This document shows, one piece after another, positions 38,401 to 48,252 of a stretch of DNA of 64,000 bases. Both the position numbers and the translations under genes were made by a program. Within the stretch, counting starts at the first letter, position 1, and every line of letters starts with the position of its first letter. The notes below the pieces were generated by a model that ran no database searches, was not told where the DNA came from, and saw only the letters and a list, made by a program, of their open reading frames with translations. Source of the DNA: Aquilaria yunnanensis (taxonomy: Eukaryota; Streptophyta; Magnoliopsida; Malvales; Thymelaeaceae); NCBI GenBank assembly GCA_039654915.1, contig CM077599.1, positions 65,958,501 through 66,022,500 on the forward strand, in the 5' to 3' direction.

Positions 38401-40529
38401 CAACTCAGCAGATATGCATTTATTGATAGATTCAGGGTCAGCGAGTTTGTCTTCCTAATGCAGGAAAAGAGCAATATGTGCATGTGGTAGGCCACATTTT
38501 TGGTTTTTTACTACAACAACAACTGCATGCAAACAAAACTACAAAGAATTACCTAGTGTTATTGTAACATATATAACATACGAATGTATAATAAGTTTGA
38601 AATTGGATAGTGTGTTATTATCGCCCATAGATATACCAAAATGTTGTCCCCTAGTAATGTCATGAAGCAAAGATTGTAACTTCATCTAAAAAACACAGTC
38701 CACAATATTAGGTCTATCCACTGATGTTTGACTAGGAATCAATTCTAAGTACTTCATAATCTCATTCTAGTTAAGATTGCATGTCACTGTAATAAAAAGA
38801 TCTGGATGACCAATCCAACGACAAATAGCCATTGCGTTTTGATAACTTTGAGCCATGTAGCATGGGCCACTAGTGAATGATACTGGAAGAATATAAGGTC
38901 TGTCAGTTAATGATGCATTCATATCACCTCTATTAACGGCATCCTCCAAACCATAGAGTACTTCACAACGTAATTGAGCTTAATGTGATCTAATCCAATT
39001 GAAGCGTGCCTCAAGAATACAACAATATGCAAACACAACATATTGCTGGAAAAGCCTACCACCGCGAAGCACCAAAAAATAAACGAAAGGTCGTTGTTGT
39101 AGCTGGAAAGCATAATACTCCCTCATGGTCACCTTATTGCGTATGCCTCCAATTAAACTGCCTTCATGATATGCAATCCCTCCCTAAAAACCATTAGCAC
39201 CATCTGGCCTCAAAATGGGAAAGTGTAATGACATTAATTTGGGATGTAGTACATTGATACGTATTGGGCCATGACGATGCGTGAAAACAACTATATCTCG
39301 TTTATTGCCTTCCTTATCTTCAAGGCCAACTGTCAATCCAGTGATTTCAATAGATTCAAGTAGGTTATATCGGTGGCCATCTCCAGATCTAGACATAAGC
39401 AACCTCAACCGGGCAGGGCAAACTTCAGATTCTCAAAACATGTCACAAGCCCTTTGAAACTCTCTCACAAGTTAGTTGTGCTCATCAAACATCTTTATTA
39501 ATGGTTCAATAATGGATATATCAAGTGCAGTAGCATTCTCTAAACTAAAATTCCTAATTCGATTTTTTGTCTCATGCACCGTATCATTTATATACAACTG
39601 TGCAAATCTTGGTGGATCCCCATCAAATGGCAATAAGTAACCAATATGATGATGATTCTCTCCCTTTAATTGAAAAATAGGTGGACCACCTCCGTCATTG
39701 ATTCCCATACTGATTTTAGCCCCCGTGGATGTGAAAGAAAAATGACAATTGAATTCCCGTATATGCTTACGAAAATGCTTAAACTCAAATCACTACTGTA
39801 ATCCATCAACTTGCGTAGTAATTTTGGATGTAGTAATTTTGGATAGGGTGCTTCATGGGGCAATTAGACTTTCTCATTTTGACAACAGATTGAAAAAGTA
39901 GGATTCCTCGGGCGACGTGACTTGATGTTCCTTTCTTCATACCAAACAATTGTTTGACAATACTGGTTAGGACATAAGCAACCAGGTAGCCCAAAATCTT
40001 CTCGTTCAAAGTTTAATCCTATAATGAATAAAATTTTCTGAGGTTTTAGTTTTTTTATGAAAATATGGGTATATAATTCAAAATGGAAAGCTCATTACTC
40101 AAATGGTGGGCAGCAACATCTCCTCGAATAGTGGTATTTTCTGGAGGAATGCTATTCATGGATATTGTATCTTCTTGAAGACATTATTCTATTAATAGAT
40201 ATAATGGGGTAAAAATGGATTGTTAAAACATTTTTGCAAGATTACCTTCATCTATAATATTTTTAGTTTCAAGATCTATTATAGGAATCGGCTGGAGTTG
40301 AATAGTGTGTGGACTACGCCTTTTAGGTAGTGAACTCCTAGCATTTGAGGGTTCCCCAACTTGGAAGGTTGTTTGCATTGATGGACGATGCACTCCAATT
40401 TGAGTAATACAGGAAAGTTGTCCTTCGGTTGTTGATTTGGGTTCCCCCAATATAGCAGAAACATTAGGAGTTGACATGTTCATTATATCATAGAGTGGTG
40501 TCCTCATCAATTGAGGATTAAAAACAGCA

Positions 40530-40680
40530 GAGGGTTAGGCCTCTGCCGACCTGGGACGGACCCAGGTAGTATTGTCCCTTGTGGCGCATTAATGGGCGGA
40601 GCGGATCCTTGAACCCAAAACCTTAGGGATTTACACTCCCTCAGGGGGAGTCACGTCTAACCATCAGGCTAGAAATCGGT
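40530..40680 (-). mobile_element. tRNA-derived SINE inside the RepHel gene
   Basis: On the minus strand a pol III A-box-like TAGCCTGATGG (40,662-40,672) is followed about 50 bp later by a B-box-like GGTTCAAGGATCC (40,603-40,615). The GC-rich sequence then ends GGCAGAGGCCTAACCC. The block is sharply different in composition from its surroundings and interrupts the second copy of a repeated RepHel linker module. Target duplications could not be settled. SINEs of this type are moved by LINE machinery. Confidence 0.72.
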
Positions 40681-41060
40681 GTATAAACCAAGCTCCCATT
40701 GGTCAGCCTATTTTCAATTACAGATAACATAGAAGATTGAGTCTGAAAGACATTGACCCTGTTCAGTCCTCCACTTGTTCATTTGATTTCACCAAAAGTA
40801 GTAGAAACATTTGGTGTAACCATGTTGGTGATGTCACGTGGGGGCACCCTTAATGACTAAAGATTAAAGACACCATGGCCATGTGGTGTATCATTGGCAC
40901 CTAAAGATACCGATGTATACACAACAATCCCAAGTAACAACTGACTTTCAGTTGTAGATAGCATGAGAGTATGAGTACGGAAGACATTGACCCTGTTTTG
41001 TGGCTTATGGCTATATATAGGTGGCACAGTTATTTGACTACACCCTGTGTTTATAGGGAA
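40681..41060 (-). repeat. Duplicated RepHel linker module
   Basis: Two diverged protein-level copies are visible on minus: NRVNVFRTHTLMLSTTE then GVFNL and PRDITNMVTPNVS, and NRVNVFQTQSSMLSVIE, then (after the SINE) VFNPQLMRTPLYDIMN and MSTPNVS. The second copy continues to about 40,440. Period at DNA level is about 235 bp before the SINE. Confidence 0.7.
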
Positions 41061-41135
41061 AACATTGTCTTGGATTTCTCTTCTCTGAGAAAATATAACA
41101 TCTCGGTGGTGCAAACACCTTGCTCTAGCATCCAT

Positions 41136-41911
41136 GTACCAAACTACTTTTGAAATTGGAATGATAATAAATAAAAAGGATAACGTAAGGAAAAAAGTAA
41201 AATAGGCAGTGTATAAAAAGCATACATAAACACAAAATGTGGCATTATGACAATAATCTATTCTAACTTAAATTGACTGTGATGGTTCATTGTATTTTTT
41301 TGTTTACGGGGTAATATTTTGTATAACATGAATATAGGTTTAATTGCGTTAATTATTAAATAAATGGAAATTATCACTAACTTCCTCATCTAATGTAGCA
41401 TCTATATTTCCATTGTCTTTAATAGCATCTGATCTTAGTCAGTGAAGCCATTTCCTATATTCCCTCACATGCATATGACTTGATCTCTTATTATGCTTTT
41501 TTGCAAAAGATCATTTCCCATGGTCATAAAAGTTTTGTTCATAAACTTTTTTCATTTTTGGAGCAATCATTTGAAATGTTTTTAAGTAAAAGAACTATGT
41601 TATAATGGGTTTATACATGGTAATTAGTAAAAAGGAGACGACAATATAATTAAACAAATAAAATTATAGTAAAGAAGCAAGTTATTGAATTGTTATTTTT
41701 AGTAATAACAATGACTTTTTTTTATTAAGCTAAATAATTGTTTTGTATATTATTAAATGTTATTAAAACATTTTAGTGGCCAAACACATAAAATATCATG
41801 CAAGTGCTTTTGGATGAGCAAAATATTAGTCTTTAAATGGAATTTAATATACTAGAATGGTTCATTAAAAAAAACATTACGGCTAAGTAAAATATAGGAA
41901 GAAATGAAATA
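41136..41911. other. Non-coding Helitron interior
   Basis: Upstream region of RepHel on the minus strand. No exon or promoter element could be supported. Confidence 0.35.
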
Positions 41912-42147
41912 CTTCCTTCGTCCCATTTTCTTTGCTGTATTTGACTTTTTCGATAAGTATCAATGAATTTATTTATATGATTGTTTGTTAGAAAAAAAAA
42001 TTTAAGAAAATATATTTAGAAATTATAGGTCTTGATTTATCATTCGTATATAAAGGTTTTTCATTTATAAGCTAAAATTTTGAAAATAAAAAATTATATA
42101 TTAATTGCTAAAAAGAGAATAGTACAAAGAATTTATGATGGATGAAG
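41912..42147. mobile_element. Stowaway-like MITE, family B
   Basis: Ends CTTCCTTCGTCCC and, inverted, CTTCATCCATCATAAATTC, with TA on both sides (41,910-41,911 and 42,148-42,149). The body (aaaatatatttagaaattat, aaattttgaaaataaaaaat) matches the outer element at 61,309-61,772. 236 bp, non-coding. Confidence 0.85.
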
Positions 42148-42149
42148 TA

Positions 42150-43159
42150 TTATCTCTTATTTTTTTTAATAAGAGAAAAAAGCATAACAATCATATACAT
42201 GATTAAACCATCAAGCACACTACTAACATTAACAAACAAACTTACAAGTTATAAATTATATAATAATATTTATACTCAATATGATTAGACTTGCATTAAT
42301 ATTCTCAGTAAGATGTCTTAAAGCCTTGTAATATGTTAACTAACCTTTTTTTAAAACAACTTTTTAGTGCATTTTTATATAATAAATATTTATCAAGATC
42401 ATACATTAATTAAAATTGTATACTTTACGAAACTAAAAGAAGTACTTTTAAAATATTTTTTAATAATTTTTATTTTTATTTTGGTTGGGTAAAAACATTG
42501 AAAATTATTTATTTAATTTTTTGTAAAGCTTTTTTTTTTAATTTACTGTTATGAAGATAAAATATTAACATTAAAATAAAAACATTGATTCTAGATAACG
42601 ATTAAGTAAACATTGAAAGAATGCATTTTATATAATCTATGATTAATAGAGCCTAATGCTTACCATTAGGCCAAAATCTCATTTGTTTAATTTTATTTTT
42701 TTTAATTTTTCAGGACTGAAAGGAATAAATTGTGAATATATGATATAACAAATGATGAGATGATTATTAAATTTTTCATGATTTTTAAAAAATTAATGAA
42801 TAATTTAAAAATAGTTAAACATCACTTGCAGATGTTCTATGATATGAGCTATGATGTTGTTCAATGCAACAAAATCATAAGAAGGGAAAAAAAATATAAG
42901 TTTTGACAAAAATATCAAATTTACATCTAAAAAAAGCAACCCATGAATGAAATCAATAACTTAAAGAAATAAATGGTCCATAATGGGAAAAGTGAAAATA
43001 TAAAAATAAAAAATAATGATATAATAAAGTGAAGCAAAGTCACTTTTTTTCAGTTTTCACAAACATCAAACAGTGACGTATTTGTTCCTAATCATAATAA
43101 AAGGTAAAAACGACAGGTGGAGTAAAATGATGGATGTATTGAAAGAAATGACAATTAAG
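42150..43159. other. AT-rich Helitron interior
   Basis: No gene, repeat pair or element ends recognised. Confidence 0.35.
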
Positions 43160-44109
43160 TCAAATTGAATATGGCCTACCATATGCTCCATTTTGTTTGA
43201 TAATTTTGTTTTTTGTCTCAAGTCTGTCAACATCAAAACCAATGCTTAGATATTTTTTATAAACATCCTTGCATCTCTTCAATTGTGCATCTTCAAGTTT
43301 GTAGTTTGCATCAATGATTTCCAATTTGTATGACTTTTGTAAGTTCTTTAAGGCCACTTGGACTGCTTGCCCCTTTGCTTCTTTTATTGAGTTATGCTTA
43401 ATAATTGCATAACACTTTATTCATCGTCTTTTGGTAGGCTAAATTTCAACACATCCAATATACAAACCATCATTATCCCTTTTAGGTCTGTGTATAGAAG
43501 TAGGGAACTCTAGATGTTTTGTTATTGTGAGTAGGATGTAGACAAAACTGAGCCTAACTTGTTCCATATTCTGCAATAATATGAATAGATATGTTAAGTT
43601 CAATGCATAAAATAAAATTAGTTTGGCTGTAAAGACATTGTTTATGAATGTTTTAATACAAGAGCTTTATTCACATATTTCATGCTATTATTGTTTTTTA
43701 AATTGGTAGGATCGGGTTTAAAGATTGAGAGCAAGTGAGGGAAAAAACCTACCACAAAACCTATGGACTGGTAAGCACTAAACCTATTTCTAAAATCTAT
43801 TGTGGTTTTATATGTTCTGGTGTCACTTCCACTACTTAACAATGAATGTTTATCCTGACCTAATAAATATAGTGTATATAAGCATGTGGCATTCATATAG
43901 GATAAAAATACTACTCCACATATAATGTAAATAAATTACAAAACTTGTAGACTTACCTGGGTTTGGAGAGTTTGATATTTTGTCTCCAACACTAATATGA
44001 ATCTAAACCTACGCAAGAAATAGATTTTTAGTGTTTGATATTGAATAGAATAACTCATTGGCATTTAAAGTGAACACTTGCCTATGTTGTGTGATGTTAT
44101 AAGTCGACC
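43160..44109 (-). pseudogene. Multi-exon Helitron gene X3, unidentified
   Basis: Minus-strand exons with matching splice signals and phase: 44,082-44,109 (STYNITQHR; GC-type donor), 43,957-44,008 (FRFILVLETKYQTLQTQ; donor GTAAGT), 43,753-43,854 (DKHSLLSSGSDTRTY; donor GTAGGT) and 43,160-43,570 (acceptor TTATTGCAG; NMEQVRLSFVYILLTITKH). The last exon continues with ALKNLQKSYKLEIIDANYKL, KRCKDVYKKYLSIGFDVDRL and a Lys-rich end. Its last half is predicted helical and highly charged. Two in-frame stops (TAG, TGA) in the last exon break it. The first two exons are very short and less certain; upstream exons near 44,230 are possible. Either captured host DNA or an undescribed Helitron accessory gene. 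Confidence 0.5.
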
Positions 44110-44559
44110 CTGACATGAAATAAATAATAAAACCGGGTTATTTTCAAATCAAAAGTCTAAAAATCAGTGTTGAATAAAAGGAGGAGGGGAAATAAGAAGG
44201 GAACAACAAACTTACTAGGTTACCTGAGAAGCTGAAGCTAGGTTATGATAGGGCTACACTGTTATATAATTCCTTATAATCCTACGGTTTCCATTGGCAA
44301 ATTTGGTAAATACGTGGCATATTTAAAAGTGCAATTGATTACGGTGGTAATTAATTAGGTTTCCCAAAAACAACATTAATCAAATGAAATATAATTATGT
44401 AAATGGATCACATAATTTTGGAAAATAGCTTTTTCATAGGAAAACTACAATACTGCTAATCACATTATTGCGTTTACTAATTGGCATTCAATTTTGATTC
44501 TCTCCTGATCATTGATATTATGCCTTAATTTATGCCAAATAGTTTTTGTGTCAAAGATT

Positions 44560-45200
44560 CTTGATTTGATCCTTTTCTGTCCTTAGTAATTATATAGATG
44601 CAGTATCATAGTTCTTCAGTGAACAAACTTCTCTTCTACTGAATAAATATCTTAAATAAGAGCAAATACTTCTTATAATAATTAAGTAACACACTATTTA
44701 AAAGATAGCAACGCATAGATTATTTACTTGATCTTTTTTTTTCCTTAGTAATAATATAGATGTAGTATCATAGTTCTTCGGTGAACAAACTCCTCTATTG
44801 AATAAATATCTTATCTAAGAGAAAAAACTTCTTATAATAATTTCATAACATATTCTTTGAAAGATAGTAAAGCATATGCTCTTGATTTGATTTTTTTGTC
44901 CTCGGTAATAACATAAATGTAGTATCATAGTTCTTAGGTGAACAAACTCCTCATCTACGAAATAAATCTTACCTAAAAGCAAAAAATTCTTATAATATTT
45001 GCGCAACATACTCTTTAAAAGATATTAAAGCATATATTCTTTATTTGATCTTTTTTGTCCTTAGTAATAATATAGATGCAGTATCATAGTCCTTCGGTGA
45101 ACAAACTCTTCTTCTACTGAATAATTATTTGATCTAAGAGCAAAAACTTCTTATAATAATTGCGTAACACACTGTTTAAAAGATCATAAAGCATAGATTA
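44560..45200 (-). repeat. Four-unit ~160-bp tandem array
   Basis: The block ccttagtaat...gtagtatcatagttcttcgg...gaacaaactc...gaataaatatctta...aaaacttcttataataatt recurs at 44,581, 44,743, 44,900 and 45,059 (spacings 162, 157 and 159 bp), ending at 45,200 immediately before gene X2's stop. Units are about 80-85% alike by eye. Non-coding. Such arrays occur in some transposons and could be regulatory or replication slippage products. Confidence 0.9.
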
Positions 45201-45206
45201 TGACTC

Positions 45207-45667
45207 CTAACGGAAGAATGACAGCTCACGCACTTTTGCTTTGAGTGCATAAAGTTCATCTATTAGGGCTCCATAACCTAGATTTCTTGAACCTAACTGA
45301 TTTGCCTCTCTAAAAATTTCAATCACCTTGTCTCTGAATCTATCCTAATACCTTTTAGGGAGCTTAGCTTGGATCCATCATGTCCTCCGCTTCTTTATTG
45401 GGTATTCAATCACTTTATCTTCGGACTCTCCCCTAATAAGATAAGGAAAAAATGTATAGAATGATCTAAAGTTCACGCTAAATATATTAAAAGGATGGAG
45501 GGTATGAAAACTCACGAGGATATCCATATTGTTTCAACATTCTTGCTGCTCTCTTCCTCATTCTCTGCCTGATTCTCTTCGTTCAATACACACATTACTT
45601 TTGTAAGTTCTCCAGCCTCTATGCCACATCCATTTTGTGATGACTCATCTACGGTGATCGAAGCCAT
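45207..45667 (-). pseudogene. Two-exon Helitron gene X2, unidentified
   Basis: Exon 1 (45,516-45,667) starts at ATG and reads MASITVDESSQNGCGIEAGE with an acidic Glu-rich stretch (QAENEEESS). It ends at a GTGAGT donor. The 83-bp intron ends TTATTAG at 45,433. Exon 2 (45,207-45,432) joins in phase and reads a basic KKRRT motif, WIQAKLPKRY, DRFRDKVIEIFREAN and LIDELYALKAKVRELSFFR before TAG. Two in-frame stops (TGA after KKRRT, TAG after LPKRY) interrupt exon 2. The reading after the stops stays protein-like, so the gene decayed recently. A basic nuclear-localisation-like patch and charged helices suggest a nuclear protein, but no family was recognised. Confidence 0.55.
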
Positions 45668-45737
45668 GAGCATATTTTTTTCTTATCTGTGTCCCTTACC
45701 TCCACATCTTCATTACTATGATGGGAAGCATTCTAAC

Positions 45738-45985
45738 TCTCTTATATATATTAATATATCAATTTTCTGGTTTTCGGTGTATAACTGATGTCAATATACA
45801 TTAAATGCAATTGATATGTGTTTGATTTTATTTCATAGGAATATTTTATAGATAAGCGTGATTTCTTATACATGTTAATATATCAATTGATGATTTCAGG
45901 GCTATAATTGCTGACATTATACATTCAATGCGAGATATATGGTTCTGATTTTTCTGGTAGATAATATATTATAAAGGTGCTCCTA
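45738..45985. repeat. Two-unit ~122-bp tandem duplication
   Basis: The block ttatatatattaatatatcaatt...gctgacatta-acattaaatgc...gattttatttcatagg is repeated at about 45,738 and 45,862. Lies between genes X2 and X1. Confidence 0.7.
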
Positions 45986-46103
45986 AGATCAATGCACTAG
46001 AACATAGTTTTAATAACGTAAAATAAAATGCTAATATGGCATGAAACTGCATTCAACGCTCTTATTGTAGATAATAAAAAACCACCCTATTACTAGATAT
46101 ATC

Positions 46104-46519
46104 TTAGAGCTCCTGTGGGTTTTCTTCAACCTGGATGGTTCCATTACGCTCGTTTACCCCATCAAGTCCTCCACCCACAGGAAAATCTCGAACACCGAAG
46201 ACCTTACGCCTCTTTATGTTGCTTGATCCACTTTTTTTGTCTCCTGGGATGTTGAAGAACATATTAAAATCATCCTTGCTGATCCTATTTGCTTTTGCCT
46301 CAGATTGTATAGAAATATTTAAAATGGGAGAATAAATTTCTATATACACTTGTGTGATACCAAATAAGCTTCCAGTCTGATTATTTTGCGTTTGAGTGCA
46401 TCATTTTCTGCCCTAAGAAGTTGCAATGTCTCATTTTCATTCTCCAATCGCCTCAGCCTTGCAATCAGAGTTGTGTTTACATGGAGGATTGAAGAATAGC
46501 ATTTTACAACAACATCCAT
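46104..46519 (-). CDS. Two-exon Helitron gene X1, intact, coiled coil plus basic motif
   Basis: Exon 1 (46,361-46,519) starts at ATG (MDVVVKCYSSILHVN) and contains a leucine/Glu-rich heptad stretch (ARLRRLENENETLQLLRAEN) predicted as a coiled coil. A GTATCA donor and a GAG acceptor define a 62-bp intron (46,299-46,360). Exon 2 (46,104-46,298) joins in phase: AKANRISKDDFNMFFNIPGD, then SSNIKRRKVFGVRDFPVGGG, ending NPQEL-stop. Total about 117 residues with no premature stop. IKRRKVFGVRDFPVG recalls the KRRKVSAVRDFP stretch of plant SUVH histone methyltransferases, but no SRA or SET domain follows, so that link is weak. It begins about 400 bp inside the Helitron 5' end. Alternatively exon 1 is a separate 59-codon ORF ending at 46,340. 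Confidence 0.5.
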
Positions 46520-46832
46520 ACTCAGATTTCTGATGTATTAATCTACTGTGAGAAATGATGTATTCATGTGTTGTAGTTGGCACCATTTTATATTATGAGA
46601 AATGATGTTTAAAATGGAAATCGCTAGACATTGTGTATTTGACTTTCAATTCTGTGTATTCAGGACTACGAATAATCAGGAAATTCTGCATTTAATATAA
46701 ATTTTCCTGTTATCATTCATTAGCTATTAGAAATGTTTCATAGCCGAATTGTTTTGTCTAATAGCTTGATGGGCAAATCTGGCAAAACATGTGGAAATTG
46801 CGTTCAATACCTGCCATATATAAAGAATTTGA

Positions 46833-46916
46833 CATGTGGCATTCATATAGGAGGTGTGTTAAGTGAAAAATCATATATATCCTTAAGTGTCTCCTACTTT
46901 TATAATATATATTAGA
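46833..46916 (-). other. Helitron 5' terminus
   Basis: Minus strand begins A|TCTAATATATATTATAAAAG, then TAGGAGACACTTAAGG, and further in TCCTATATGAATGCCACATG. TC start, A before it and an AT-rich first 20 bases fit plant Helitron 5' ends. There is no structural hallmark as strong as the 3' hairpin. Confidence 0.65.
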
Positions 46917-47162
46917 TTATGATGTAGGCGTAACTAATTGTTAGATTAGTTTATGTGCACGATGAACAAAACAAAACTCTTCTCATACAAAAACTTAAGA
47001 AAAATTCTTTTGACCTCTAAAAATTTTGAAACTCAAAATTAGGCATAGAAAAAAATTAAGTATATGTGTGTGTGTGAATCTCCCTTGTATATTTGCATAA
47101 ACATGAACATGAGAATTTTAGAATGTAGTTGACCTCTTTTTCTTGACATTAATTTGTTGATA
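46917..47162. other. Non-coding stretch
   Basis: Between the Helitron end and the MULE-derived MITE. Includes a short gtgtgtgtgtg run. No gene. Confidence 0.4.
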
Positions 47163-47602
47163 GGGTTAATTACAATTTACCCATTGAGGTTTAGGTGAAA
47201 TTATATTTTATCTCATTCTATTTTAGAAATATATACTTTGTCTCTACTTTTTTAATACAGTCCAACAATAACTTCTAAAATCTTAATTTAAACATTATGA
47301 AAGCTATTTCCGGTAATTTCAATCTGTATGGTATTTCTTTACAGTTAATAAATATCTTAAAATATTAATTTTTTTATTATTGTAAATAGAAAATAGTATT
47401 TTTTTTAAATGAAAATTAACTTTTAAAAGGTAACATATAAATTGAAATTGCTTAAAGATAAGTACCATACAGTCTAAATTAAAACTTTAGAAGTTTTTGT
47501 CAGATTGTATTAGAAAGACAGAAATAAAGTGTATATTTCTAAAATAGAAGAAGGTAAAGTGTAATTTCATTTAAATCTCAGTGACAAAATTGTAAATATC
47601 CC
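47163..47602. mobile_element. MULE-derived MITE (copy 2), perfect 9-bp TSD
   Basis: Begins GGGTTAATTACAATTTACCC and ends with its inverse. Identical 9-bp flanks ttgttgata at 47,154-47,162 and 47,603-47,611. Length 440 bp, same family as 30,295-30,733, with arms pairing over most of the element. Confidence 0.93.
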
Positions 47603-47611
47603 TTGTTGATA

Positions 47612-48007
47612 TTTTGATAGCACAAAATACCTAATCCTTCTTTGTGGACCAATATGCAAGTGCACATACAGCCCCACAATCGTTATTCCAGAAAGACATA
47701 ATCGCAGGGCTACCCTAAATTTTGATGCATTGATATATTAATTTATTATATTTTTATGCTTGCTCTGGGTATCATCTGTAAATTTTAAATTATGGGCCAC
47801 ATCGGACAAAGATGTAAACTTTAGGACAGAACCGAAGCCGTAGCCCGTGGCAATTTGGGCTGCAGTTTGGGACCGCAGTGTCGGAGGCTGTCCAGCCCAT
47901 TATATTGCATGTTTCAGGCGCTGTCTCAGAAGTCGAGGGTTTTTCGTTTCAACACTTGGGAAAAAAGAAAGGTTTGAGTTATGGAGCAAAAATTCAAGTT
48001 TGAAATG

Positions 48008-48048
<41 letters not shown>

Positions 48049-48252
48049 AAGAGGTCCAATAAATATATAAATATTATAACTTTAAAAAACTTTCATATTT
48101 TTTATAATACTTTGATTAATATATTTTAGAAAAAAATTTGGAATTGATCGATCCCTAATTGATGTATGAGAAAAAAATAAGTGATGAGAGACCCAAACCC
48201 ACGTTGCAAGAATTTGGAGCTAGTATTTAAGTTGCACAAAATGTCCCAAAAG
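47612..48252. other. Non-coding stretch with GC-richer patch
   Basis: A GC-richer patch at 47,825-47,950 has no supported frame. A (CT)n(TA)n microsatellite follows at 48,008-48,048. Confidence 0.35.
48008..48048. repeat. Compound (CT)12(TA)9 microsatellite
   Basis: A CT run passes directly into a TA run. Confidence 0.95.

Larger units (their letters stand above)
35613..41135 (-). pseudogene. Helitron RepHel: Rep plus PIF1-like helicase
   Basis: Order along the protein: N-terminal basic start (MDARARCLHHRD, 41,135), a duplicated linker module, a zinc-type block (CLCPNQYC, WYEER, then CC; about 39,870-39,990), the Helitron N domain (GGGPPIFQLKGENHHHIGYL; 39,472-39,708) and ILPVSFTSGPCYM (38,767-38,949). 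The HUH motif PHAHI is at 38,473-38,487 and the Y2 motif KYLCKYMHKG at about 38,056-38,085. The helicase has Walker A GNGYTGKT (about 36,980), Walker B IIWDEAP (about 36,750), GGDFLQILYII and NKSQGQ...SHGQLYVVVS (about 35,740). Rep nicks and joins DNA and the helicase unwinds it during rolling-circle transposition (family knowledge). At least two in-frame TAG codons (just after HUH; at 36,072) and several frameshifts (for example near 36,880 and 37,500) break it. Confidence 0.93.
32334..46916 (-). mobile_element. Large Helitron with RepHel, RPA and extra genes
   Basis: On the minus strand the element starts at 46,916 with TCTAATATATATTATAAAAG, preceded by A. It ends at 32,334 with CTAG, followed by T, as expected for A/T insertion without target duplication. 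A hairpin (ACCCGTGGCAATGCCGGGT, 32,345-32,363) sits seven bases before the CTAG. Inside, in transcription order, are three small spliced gene models, a 160-bp tandem array, a MITE, the RepHel gene and an RPA70-like gene ending 216 bp before the terminus. Length 14,583 bp. The RepHel gene has stops and frameshifts, so the copy is probably not autonomous. Domain-based identification is firm; the 5' end is the less certain terminus. Confidence 0.85.
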
